A stretch of DNA of 33,035 bases from Chitinophagales bacterium. GTDB lineage: Bacteria; Bacteroidota; Bacteroidia; Chitinophagales; LD1. The stretch lies in the NCBI GenBank assembly GCA_016786765.1, contig JAEUUZ010000031.1:1-33035 (forward strand), written 5' to 3'. Under the pieces are notes generated by a model, which did no database searches, was not told the origin of the DNA, and saw nothing but the letters and a program-made list of their open reading frames with translations. The position numbers were made by a program, and so were the translations under genes. Positions 26,465-33,035 of the stretch are shown piece after piece; positions within the stretch are counted from its first letter, which is position 1, and each line of letters starts with the position of its first letter.

Positions 26465-26503
26465 ATGCCTTGTTGGAAAAATATCATCAACAAACCGTCT
26501 TGA
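26465..26503 (+). CDS. Putative TnaC-like Trp leader peptide (12 aa)
   Basis: A 12-codon frame, MPCWKNIINKPS followed by TGA, in the leader of the tryptophanase gene. E. coli TnaC carries Trp12 followed by FNVDNK, a Pro at the last codon and a UGA stop; tryptophan-induced stalling at that stop turns on tnaA. Here Trp4 is followed by KNIINK, Pro is the second-last residue, and the stop is also UGA. The hairpin arm of the terminator candidate starts one base after the stop, so a ribosome held there would mask it. No Shine-Dalgarno is seen, which is normal in this phylum. Such a short frame can arise by chance, so the case rests on Trp, Pro, UGA, position and downstream gene agreeing. Confidence 0.5.
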   Translation: MPCWKNIINKPS

Positions 26504-26504
26504 T

Positions 26505-26538
26505 GCTCCTGCTCTAGGAGCTTTCCTTGTTTTTTTAT
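26505..26538 (+). terminator. Attenuator-like terminator in the tryptophanase leader
   Basis: GCTCCT (26505-26510), loop GCTCT, AGGAGC (26516-26521), then TTTCCTTG and a run of seven T. The stem is short (6 bp) but is followed by a long T-rich tract. It lies between the leader peptide stop and the tnaA start (26602), where a terminator makes sense only if it can be bypassed. Confidence 0.5.
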
Positions 26539-26601
26539 TTCCCATTTTTTCAATCTGTATCTAGGTTGAAGTAATTTTTTTATAGCATAAAAACAATTGT
26601 G

Positions 26602-27978
26602 ATGATTAAGACGATCATTGAACCATTCAAAATAAAATCGGTAGAACCCATTTATTTCAATACGCGCGAAGAACGTGAAGCCATTCTAACCAAAGCGAAT
26701 TACAACGCATTCACCATCGATGCCAAAGATGTATTGATTGATTTACTCACCGATAGCGGCACCAGCGCCATGAGCAGCAACCAATGGGCAGGCATTATGC
26801 TGGGCGATGAATCCTATGCCGGTAGCACCAGTTTCTACAAATTCGAAGCGGCTGTGGTAGACATTACCGGCATGCCTATCGTTATTCCTACGCACCAAGG
26901 ACGAGCAGCCGAAAAGATTTTGTTCAGCATTGTAGGCGGACCGGGAAAATGCTTTATCAGCAACACCTTGTTCGATACTACCCGCGCCAATATTGAATAT
27001 TCAGGCGCTGAAGGCATAGATATTTTATGTGCCGAAGGCAAACAACCTACCGTTCCTGCACCTTTCAAAGGCAATATGGATATAGAGAAACTTAAACAAC
27101 TCATCACCGAAAAAGGAGCCGAAAATATTTCGATGGTGATTATGACCGTTACGAATAATTCCGGTGGCGGACAACCCGTAAGCATGGCTAACATCCGCAC
27201 CGTGAGCGCCATTTGCAAGGAACACCACATTCCGTTTTTTATTGATGCTTGTCGCTTTGCCGAAAACAGTTATTTCATCAAACTGCGCGAAGAAGGTTAT
27301 GCGCATAAATCGGTGTTAGACATCGCCAACGAATTGTTCTCTTATGCTGATGGATGCACCATGAGTGCTAAGAAAGATGCATTCGCCAACATCGGAGGTT
27401 TTCTGGCCTTGCGCAATCCCGAGTTGGCCGTGCATTGCCGCAATTTGTTGGTGATTACAGAGGGCTTCCCTACCTACGGAGGACTTGCGGGCCGCGACCT
27501 CGAAGCCATTGCTATTGGCTTGCGCGAGGTGCTTGACGAAAATTATTTACAATACCGTATTCGCAGTATCGAGTACCTCACCAACAAACTTATAGCGGCC
27601 GGTGTGCCGGTGATGCAGCCTGCTGGCGGACATGCCGTCTACCTCGATGCAAAGGCGTTTTTGTCGCACATTCCTGTGGAGCAATATCCCGGACAAGCCC
27701 TCGTTTGCGCGCTCTACACCGAAGGCGGCATCCGCTCTGTGGAGATTGGTTCGTTGATGTTTGGCAAGTACGATAGCGATGGAAAATTAATTCCTGCGGC
27801 CATGGAACTCGTTCGCCTCGCCATTCCCAGACGTGTCTACACCCAAAGCCATATCGATTATGTTGCCGAAGTAATCATCGAAGTGTTCGAACATCGCGAT
27901 AGTATAAAAGGGTTAATGATTACCGAAGAAGCACCGTTATTGCGCCATTTCACGGCTAAGTTGGTCTTAGCGAAATAG
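26602..27978 (+). CDS. tnaA: Tryptophanase
   Basis: 458 residues from ATG 26602 (MIKTIIEPFKIKSVEP); the GTG just before is an alternative. This is a PLP enzyme of the tryptophanase/tyrosine phenol-lyase family, with the PLP lysine in SAKKDA (Lys258) and the blocks IDLLTDSGTSAMS, PTHQGRAAEK and EGFPTYGGLAGRD. Overall wording is close to both enzymes, but three residues that separate them agree with tryptophanase: Asp125 (FDTTR; Thr124 in Citrobacter TPL), Ile382 (SVEIGS; Arg381 in TPL) and His449 (LRHFTAKL; Phe448 in TPL). It should split L-tryptophan to indole, pyruvate and ammonia. No tryptophan permease gene follows; the next gene is convergent. Confidence 0.85.
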   Translation: MIKTIIEPFKIKSVEPIYFNTREEREAILTKANYNAFTIDAKDVLIDLLTDSGTSAMSSNQWAGIMLGDESYAGSTSFYKFEAAVVDITGMPIVIPTHQGRAAEKILFSIVGGPGKCFISNTLFDTTRANIEYSGAEGIDILCAEGKQPTVPAPFKGNMDIEKLKQLITEKGAENISMVIMTVTNNSGGGQPVSMANIRTVSAICKEHHIPFFIDACRFAENSYFIKLREEGYAHKSVLDIANELFSYADGCTMSAKKDAFANIGGFLALRNPELAVHCRNLLVITEGFPTYGGLAGRDLEAIAIGLREVLDENYLQYRIRSIEYLTNKLIAAGVPVMQPAGGHAVYLDAKAFLSHIPVEQYPGQALVCALYTEGGIRSVEIGSLMFGKYDSDGKLIPAAMELVRLAIPRRVYTQSHIDYVAEVIIEVFEHRDSIKGLMITEEAPLLRHFTAKLVLAK

Positions 27979-28010
27979 TAAAAACACAAATAAAATTAGT
28001 TTGATTTTTC

Positions 28011-28109
28011 TTTGGGCGTGACCCCGCTAAGCAGCCGGGTCGCGCTTTTCGTTGCAATCTTTGTCCCGCTCTGAAGCGGGCAAAGGATTTTCACTGCAAT
28101 CGCTCACGC
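28011..28109 (+). repeat. Dispersed two-hairpin repeat, copy C
   Basis: TTTGGGCGTG (28011-28020), hairpin 1 ACCCCGCT/AGCCGGGT with one mismatch (28021-28040), CGTTGCAAT (28050-28058), hairpin 2 CTTTGTCCCGCT, loop CTGA, AGCGGGCAAAG (28059-28085, one bulged T), GATTTTCACTGC (28086-28097), then a tail ending CTCACGC. It fills most of the gap between the convergent tnaA and SDR genes and may also serve as their terminator. Confidence 0.75.
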
Positions 28110-28131
28110 ACATCCTGCAAACCTTGAACTA

Positions 28132-29301
28132 TCAAGCCTTATCAGCCTGCCGTTCACTTACATGAATCAAATTATGTCGGATATAATAGTTGATAGCATC
28201 TCTAACACCCGCTCGGAATGTGCGTTTGACGGTATAGCCAATAGATTTATCCGATTTTTCATGCAAGAAATACCAATAGTATTTACCGGCTTTCACCGCC
28301 TGTGTGTTGATAGTAAGGGGCAGACCAAAAAGCCCTGCAATACGCTCATACAGCCATGCTACAGCATACACAACGCTATAAGGCAATTCTATTTCCGGAG
28401 TAATAAATTTTTTGTTCGGAAAGAACGTTTGCAATTCTTCGGCAATGATATGGAGCATATCTTTCAAACTGCGGTTATCTTCCGGCTTGCCCGATAAAAT
28501 AAAATGTTCGCCTCTTTGAAAATGTTCAATGGATTGCACCATGCCTTCGGCTACGTCTAGCACATGTGTTAATGGGAACCCTGTTTTCAGCGCCACCGGA
28601 ATGCCTTTTGAATAAAGGGTTGTAATATACACGCCTGATCCAATCAAGAAATCATAAGCGCCAAACATAGTACCCGGCAACACCGATACTACATTCAATT
28701 GATGGTGTTGTACATAGTAGTTCACTAATTCTTGTGCGGCTAACTTCGAGTCGTAATAGCCAATGTCAATGGCTTTCACCCACTTGTCGTTCTTTTTATT
28801 TTCTGTGGTGGTGATAAATTGCAATGCCTGCTCAGGTGAAGCAAACGAGTGAATTTTATTGGGTGATGTGTATGGATTGCAAGCGTCAATCTCAGTAGCT
28901 GAGCCTGCCTCATGTTGAGGCGCTAAAACATTTACCGTGCTTACATAACACATTTTTTCAAAGGTTGAACTGTGCAATGCAGCTTCTAAAATATGTTTTG
29001 TTCCATGTACATTAATTTGCCATTGTTGTTTTTTGATGCGCGGATTAAAGGTAGTAGAACCAATCAGGTGAAAAACAATTTGCATGCCTTCAAATGCCTG
29101 ATGAACATCCGCTTCATTTAATACATCACCTGCAAAAAAGTTTAAGCCCTCAATGTCCTCAACTGCATTTGTTGGTGTACCTGCTCTATAAAACACGCGA
29201 ATGTTTTCGGGTGTACAACCTTTGTCGTTCACCAAATGGTGAATTAAGTTGCTACCTAAGTGCCCGGTGCCGCCAAGGATTAGTATTTTTTTATTCTGCA
29301 T
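28132..29301 (-). CDS. NAD(P)-dependent epimerase/dehydratase (extended SDR)
   Basis: 389 residues from ATG 29301 (MQNKKILILGGTGHLGSNLI). The frame is open further upstream, but that part crosses a REP repeat and has no family similarity. The Rossmann dinucleotide motif GGTGHLG is at 10-16, the catalytic YxxxK appears in YYDSKLAAQEL, and SGKPEDNRSLKDML belongs to the C-terminal substrate domain. The layout resembles 3-beta-hydroxysteroid dehydrogenase/dihydroflavonol reductase-like members acting on sugars, lipids or isoprenoids; the substrate cannot be told. It is monocistronic and has no pathway neighbours. Confidence 0.85.
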   Translation of the reverse strand: MQNKKILILGGTGHLGSNLIHHLVNDKGCTPENIRVFYRAGTPTNAVEDIEGLNFFAGDVLNEADVHQAFEGMQIVFHLIGSTTFNPRIKKQQWQINVHGTKHILEAALHSSTFEKMCYVSTVNVLAPQHEAGSATEIDACNPYTSPNKIHSFASPEQALQFITTTENKKNDKWVKAIDIGYYDSKLAAQELVNYYVQHHQLNVVSVLPGTMFGAYDFLIGSGVYITTLYSKGIPVALKTGFPLTHVLDVAEGMVQSIEHFQRGEHFILSGKPEDNRSLKDMLHIIAEELQTFFPNKKFITPEIELPYSVVYAVAWLYERIAGLFGLPLTINTQAVKAGKYYWYFLHEKSDKSIGYTVKRTFRAGVRDAINYYIRHNLIHVSERQADKA

Positions 29302-29357
29302 GTATGCTTTTGATAAAACTAAGAAATCAAACAGTAGCACGAAAATTAATTGACTAT

Positions 29358-29410
29358 TCTCACTCTGGCGCAAGAATGCAGCAGGGCTCTTTGCGTGGGG
29401 TTCTTGTGCC
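29358..29410 (+). repeat. 53-bp inverted REP flanking the RAYT gene, left copy
   Basis: Matches the reverse complement of 29997-30049 at 48 of 53 positions; the five differences are clustered in the centre. The sequence is itself imperfectly palindromic (GGCGCAAGAA near 29367, TTCTTGTGCC at its end). Together with the right copy it brackets the transposase gene. Confidence 0.85.
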
Positions 29411-29420
29411 ACTAGTATAA

Positions 29421-29969
29421 TCATTCTATCAATTTTATCTCAACACATCCTTTCTTTCCGCAATAATCTCCAGCACTACTATACTTCCAATCCATTGCAT
29501 TATCAACAAAACCAGCAACCACTGGGTTATTATGAATATAATCTAATTTCTGTTGCATAATATCATTGGAGACCAATTCAATGGGGTGGCTTTCATGTTG
29601 CCAAAATTGATAACGACTAGTATTGCTTTTTATATTCCCTGCTTCTTTAAACATGGCTAACATCCATTCTTTTCTACTTTCTTGGCTGTTTAATTGAATA
29701 GCCTCAATTATTTTGAGTGATGTATGCTTTTTTAAATCCCGCATGATGTTGGAAAGTTGACCTGTTGGACTACTTACTATCATATGGACATGACTAGGCA
29801 TTAAACAATAGGCAAATACATCCAAATCTTTGTGTGCTGAACAATAATTTACACTGTCTACCCATATTTGACTGTATTCTGCCCGGATAAATACATCAAT
29901 CCAATAAACTGTTGCATAAGAAATAAAATACAACTTTTGACTGTCCCGAAATTTGTATTTGGTACTCAT
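29421..29969 (-). CDS. REP-associated tyrosine transposase (RAYT), intact
   Basis: 182 residues from ATG 29969 (MSTKYKFRDSQKLYFISYAT). The frame stays open to 30221, but the extra part is translated repeat DNA and no family member starts that way. The Y1/HUH motif is visible as PSHVHMIVSSP, the helical region as SNIMRDLKKHTSLKIIEAI, and the C-terminal signature as YIHNNPVVAGFV then WKYSSAGDYCG. Such enzymes nick single-stranded DNA at REP hairpins and are thought to spread them. Nearly identical 53-bp inverted repeats flank it, so this looks like a complete and fairly recent unit. Confidence 0.88.
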   Translation of the reverse strand: MSTKYKFRDSQKLYFISYATVYWIDVFIRAEYSQIWVDSVNYCSAHKDLDVFAYCLMPSHVHMIVSSPTGQLSNIMRDLKKHTSLKIIEAIQLNSQESRKEWMLAMFKEAGNIKSNTSRYQFWQHESHPIELVSNDIMQQKLDYIHNNPVVAGFVDNAMDWKYSSAGDYCGKKGCVEIKLIE

Positions 29970-29996
29970 TGGGTAAAAATAATCTATTTTACTTTG

Positions 29997-30049
29997 GGCA
30001 CAAGAACCCCACGCAAAGACCAACCCTGCATTCTTGCGCCAGAGTGAGA
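29997..30049 (-). repeat. 53-bp inverted REP flanking the RAYT gene, right copy
   Basis: Begins GGCACAAGAACCCC and ends TTGCGCCAGAGTGAGA. It is the inverted partner of 29358-29410 and lies in the 5' flank of the RAYT gene, 27 bases upstream of the start codon. Confidence 0.85.
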
Positions 30050-30071
30050 TTTTTCTATTGCTGTTGATGAG

Positions 30072-30091
30072 ATTCCCGTTTGCACGGGAAT
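30072..30091 (+). repeat. ATTCCCGT/ACGGGAAT hairpin
   Basis: A perfect 8-bp stem with loop TTGC, followed by GACG. It is of the widespread ATTCCC-N-GGGAAT type of small intergenic repeat (as in Neisseria dRS3). Its translation gives the typical spurious RHSRANGN. Confidence 0.6.
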
Positions 30092-30130
30092 GACGTAAGA
30101 GGAATAAATATAAATGATAGCACAATGCCC

Positions 30131-30223
30131 GCGTGAAGGATGCGGAGGGCTTGGTGCGTAATGCAGTGGAGCACGGTAGCGCAGCGAACCCTGTAGCAGC
30201 CTGACCGAAGGGCACGCCCAAAT
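30131..30223 (-). repeat. Diverged copy D of the dispersed repeat
   Basis: Read on the minus strand it begins ATTTGGGCGTG (30213-30223), as in copy C. It contains TCCACTGC (30163-30170) and ends CACGC (30131-30135), the same three anchor points as copies A-C. The sequence between differs, and hairpin 2 is not clear. It belongs to the family only as a variant. Confidence 0.45.
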
Positions 30224-30248
30224 TAAATAGACGATTGTGTGGCTTCGC

Positions 30249-31667
30249 TTATACCAAACGATGCAACTCTTTTTTCAGCAATAAAATGAGCAAAGAGCTT
30301 TTGATGCTGGCTTCTTGGCTGTCGATGGTTTGTTGTAATAATGCAAATTTCTCGCTGCGTTGTTTTTTAGAGGTGAGTCCGCAAATCTTATAAAACTTAT
30401 GAAAACAATCGGCTGCAAAGCTTTCAATGCGCACCACCGGTTCGTTGTAATGCGTGCCTTTTATAATGTTTTCGGTTTCGCGTAAGGCAAATTCGTAATT
30501 CTTATCGCTGTAGTGGATAACGGATAAGAGGATACGCGAATACATTTGTGTAAAGGGCTCTTTGCCTTCTGCTAATACGGCTTGCACATCAGCAAAGGCT
30601 TTCTCTTCCTGATGCCTAAAGATTAAGCTAAGGGCGTTGATTAAGCGAATACGATTAAAAAATACGGAAGAAGTTTCATCGGCATTTTTCACTAAACCGT
30701 ATAGTCGATCCACTTCATCGTACTTTTCTAATTGCAGTTTATTCGAAATAGCGGTGAGGATAATCACGTGTCGAGTTCTCGTTTCTGCTCCTTCAAAATA
30801 ATGATTCACAAAGTGCATTAGATAAATGTCGGCAAGTTCGTAATTGCCAATGGTGTAGGCTTCCACGCCCATGTTGACTACCGCTGCTCTAATCAAATGA
30901 TGCAGATAGTTTTTGTGTAGTTTAATTTCAGGCTCCAATTGCAGCATGCGTTTCACGGCTTCTTCTTTTTTAGCAATGTTGGTTTGCTCAAAAAAATCGA
31001 GATAGCTTTTTAATAACTGACTTTGTCGGCTGTCTTTCCCACCAACAGTTGTTGTGCCTCGCACTTCTATGGTACTTTGGCCTGTGCGTTGACTGAGGTT
31101 GTTGATGAACGATTGGTAATACAGTAAGCTAAGTTCTTGTTCTTGCACATAGTGTTGAAGAAATCCATATGCTTCTTGCATTTGCAGTTTCATTTCATCT
31201 AAGCGTTTCACGGAAAATTCTTGTTGATACAGGTATTGTATTTTCACTTCGTGGAGAAACGATAAGCCAAGCATGTTTTCTGCCGCCTGAAATTCACTGT
31301 ACATTAAATTCCATTCTTTTTCAAAGAGGTCGAATGCCTTGCGTTTGACTAATTCCTCTAAGTACAATTTAGTTTCCAGTGCCGTTTGCGGTTGCTTCGT
31401 TTCTTTCCAATAATCAGCAATAGCATTTCTGCAAAAGGCAAAGAGTTGTGTTTGCAGGTTGCGAAAAACACCATCTTTCTTTTCTTCGTAGGGTACACCA
31501 AACACTTTCCGAAACAGTTTGGCTTTTTCTTTTTTAAAAGAGGCTTCATCGTGTTTTCGAATTTCTTTAAAGAGCAGCAACATGCTGTCGTTTTCCGATT
31601 TCAGCGCACTTTCAATATGTTTGAGTTCATCGGGTTGTAAAATCGAGAGGAGTTCTATTAGTTTCAT
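30249..31667 (-). CDS. Large helical protein of unknown function
   Basis: 472 residues, almost entirely predicted helical, rich in Leu, Glu and Lys, without signal peptide or membrane helix, so probably cytoplasmic. The N-terminus (MKLIELLSILQPDELKHIESAL) and the succession of paired helices (for example YELADIYLMHFVNHYFEGAE, YEFALRETENIIKG) suggest a TPR-like solenoid that would bind other proteins. No catalytic motif was recognised. It is a single gene in opposite orientation to the lipoprotein gene on its right, with 121 bases between them. It is certainly coding, since a long frame with normal composition is maintained; the function is open. Confidence 0.75.
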   Translation of the reverse strand: MKLIELLSILQPDELKHIESALKSENDSMLLLFKEIRKHDEASFKKEKAKLFRKVFGVPYEEKKDGVFRNLQTQLFAFCRNAIADYWKETKQPQTALETKLYLEELVKRKAFDLFEKEWNLMYSEFQAAENMLGLSFLHEVKIQYLYQQEFSVKRLDEMKLQMQEAYGFLQHYVQEQELSLLYYQSFINNLSQRTGQSTIEVRGTTTVGGKDSRQSQLLKSYLDFFEQTNIAKKEEAVKRMLQLEPEIKLHKNYLHHLIRAAVVNMGVEAYTIGNYELADIYLMHFVNHYFEGAETRTRHVIILTAISNKLQLEKYDEVDRLYGLVKNADETSSVFFNRIRLINALSLIFRHQEEKAFADVQAVLAEGKEPFTQMYSRILLSVIHYSDKNYEFALRETENIIKGTHYNEPVVRIESFAADCFHKFYKICGLTSKKQRSEKFALLQQTIDSQEASIKSSLLILLLKKELHRLV

Positions 31668-31788
31668 TTATCGTTGCTATTCATTGAGTTATAGGCTATG
31701 TCGGATTTTTTCGCATTACAAATCTACTGAAGTTCTGTTGAATTGTAGGGCTATTCGTGCATTCTTTGTTTTACTAAAAGCAAAACTT

Positions 31789-32601
31789 ATGAAAACAGTA
31801 CATCGCATTCTTCAACTCTCTTTTTTCTTACTGCTCATGTCGGCCTGTAAAAAAGACAATCCTAAAACCATTGATAATATTCCTGTTTTGCCGGGAGTTG
31901 TTGGATTCGAGGGCATGGCGGCATTCGACAATTTGCCTGTTGCTGAAAAGGACAAATTGAAATCGTGGAATACGCTCTTCGTACATCAATCGGTTGGTGG
32001 CGATTTAGAAGGTGGCTGTAACGATAACGGATACAGTTTTGATTATATAGAAGCATCGGGAACAATGGTGCAAACCGGATTGTACGGTGGATTGTTTTCT
32101 TCCGGCAATGGTAATCCATTGGGGAAGATAGCCGAGTTTAAAAATCGTGTGACTTTAAATACGGGGAAAATACGTGTGGTGTGTTTCAAGTTTGGTTATG
32201 CCGATATTGAAGATGCAACACTAACGGATGTGCAGAATGCATACAAACAAATGGTAGATGATTTTCGGGCGAAGGGCATACGTGTTTTGCATATCACACC
32301 GCCTTTGGTGTATGATGTGAGTTACAACAGTCCCAAAATGCAAATGCGCACCTGGATGTTACAAACCTTCACCAACGATATGATTTTTGATTTACAAGAT
32401 ATTGAGAGCCGAAACCTTACCGATGGCGCACGTTGTGAGCAAAGTGGTGTGTGGCAAATATGTTCTACCAATCGTTCTACTGCTGCATGCCCAAGTGCGG
32501 AGCAAGGCATCGATACGCCACAACAAGGCCATTTATGTTCGGTTGCGGCTACAAAAATTTCGAAGGCATTTTTGTATGCCATTTATAAGGCGGGGATTTA
32601 A
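31789..32601 (+). CDS. Lipoprotein, possibly SGNH-hydrolase-like
   Basis: 270 residues from ATG 31789 (MKTVHRILQLSFFLLLMSAC). The frame is open upstream, but that part overlaps the divergent gene. The lipobox LMSACKKDN gives a lipidated Cys at residue 20. The folded part begins NTLFVHQSVGGDLEGG and continues KIRVVCFKFGYADI, RVLHITPPLVYD and a C-terminal HLCSVAATKISKAFLYAIY. The order (start strand with HQSVG, middle strand, late His) recalls divergent SGNH/GDSL hydrolases, but no standard GDSL serine block is present. It could equally be a non-catalytic relative. Four Cys near the C-terminus (CEQSGVWQIC, ACPSAEQG, LC) suggest disulfides outside the cytoplasm. Confidence 0.75.
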   Translation: MKTVHRILQLSFFLLLMSACKKDNPKTIDNIPVLPGVVGFEGMAAFDNLPVAEKDKLKSWNTLFVHQSVGGDLEGGCNDNGYSFDYIEASGTMVQTGLYGGLFSSGNGNPLGKIAEFKNRVTLNTGKIRVVCFKFGYADIEDATLTDVQNAYKQMVDDFRAKGIRVLHITPPLVYDVSYNSPKMQMRTWMLQTFTNDMIFDLQDIESRNLTDGARCEQSGVWQICSTNRSTAACPSAEQGIDTPQQGHLCSVAATKISKAFLYAIYKAGI

Positions 32602-33035
32602 GATGTGTTTGCTTTTGTTAGTCGCTAGCGCAATGAATAGTTCTGTTTATCTCTTTCGTTTTGGAGAAAATTGTAATTAATTAACTGGCAATACGAACTG
32701 TGGGGAATGAAGCTGTGCCTAATGAACAGCATGTATTTAAAATACACAGGTTGCTGCTGTGTTTTTGCAGATTGTAAAGACGACCATAGTATAAGCCGAC
32801 ATTGCGATTCGTATTCTTAGGCAGAGGAGCAATCTCTCCTCGATGAATAACCTTTGGGGAATGACGTTTAGAAAAATAATTTTCAATTACACCTCAATGC
32901 CGCGTTAGGGATTTCTATGGCAAAACCAAATTTTTCTGATAAACAGTTTTGTGGTTGATCAAAGCAAAAATCCTGTGAATAATTTTGTTTCTAATGGCAT
33001 TTAAAACACACATTTTATTTTTCCCTTCTTCTACC
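32602..33035. other. Gene-free end of the window with repeat remnants
   Basis: No credible gene. A repeat remnant lies at about 32798-32870: a perfect GAGGAG-CAATCT-CTCCTC hairpin (32824-32841) preceded by CATTGCGA and followed by GGGGAATGACG, resembling widespread bacterial intergenic repeats. GCGTTAGGGATT at 32902-32913 matches the reversed tail of the two-hairpin repeat family (compare CATCCCTAGTGC of copy A) and may be a truncated copy. The rest is AT-rich and featureless to me. Confidence 0.4.

Noticed and set aside
26602..27978. Annotation as tyrosine phenol-lyase
   Set aside because: All three specificity positions checked (Asp, Ile, His in place of Thr, Arg, Phe) match tryptophanase.
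29302..29424. Extended start of the SDR gene
   Set aside because: It reads through the left 53-bp REP; the Rossmann fold starts at MQNKKILILGG.
29970..30221. Extended start of the RAYT gene giving a 266-residue protein
   Set aside because: The extra 84 residues are translated REP and hairpin repeats (including the spurious RHSRANGN); family members start near MSTKYKFR.

Overview
The window looks like a piece of a Bacteroidota chromosome, probably a free-living Chitinophagales/Sphingobacteriales-type organism. Evidence: low GC; two proteins ending in type IX secretion (T9SS) sorting domains; a TonB-receptor-like outer-membrane barrel with an N-terminal carboxypeptidase-regulatory domain; SCKKD/ACKKD lipoproteins; a fused alpha/beta branched-chain E1; almost no Shine-Dalgarno sequences; and promoters resembling the Bacteroidota TTTG / TAnnTTTG type. 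No rRNA, tRNA, CRISPR array or phage block was seen.

Layout: 1-720 is a graveyard of REP-associated transposase (RAYT) fragments and hairpin repeats. 721-2888 holds a secreted protein of unknown function and an orphan MacB/FtsX-type permease. 2939-7318 (minus strand) is one tightly packed operon, the most interesting gene set here: ECF sigma factor, small one-helix anti-sigma, Spy/CnrX-like periplasmic sensor, MbnP-like copper protein, MbnH/MauG-like di-haem enzyme and a YHYH protein with a T9SS tail. It reads as a self-regulated, probably metal-responsive module that makes an oxidatively modified copper protein, in a place where no methanobactin genes are visible. 7406-12253 carries a radical SAM protein, a Fic AMPylase-like protein with a C-terminal HTH, a YiiX-type cysteine hydrolase and a branched-chain 2-oxoacid dehydrogenase E1. 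12418-19821 is a 2467-residue T9SS adhesin-like protein. 19885-25430 carries a small secreted protein, metK, a MiaE-like hydroxylase and a large outer-membrane protein. 25648-27978 has a DUF4397 lipoprotein and then tryptophanase. The tryptophanase gene is preceded by a 12-codon Trp-containing leader whose UGA stop abuts a terminator-like hairpin, a candidate TnaC-type sensor built on an intrinsic terminator. 28132-32601 holds an SDR-family protein, an intact RAYT inside 53-bp inverted REP sequences, a helical protein of unknown function and a possible SGNH-like lipoprotein. 32602-33035 has only repeat remnants.

The intergenic spaces share a dispersed two-hairpin repeat (positions 203, 1472, 28011, and a diverged copy at 30131) whose stems differ in sequence but keep pairing. 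Two copies lie directly beside RAYT genes. All functional assignments come from reading the sequence; no database search was run.
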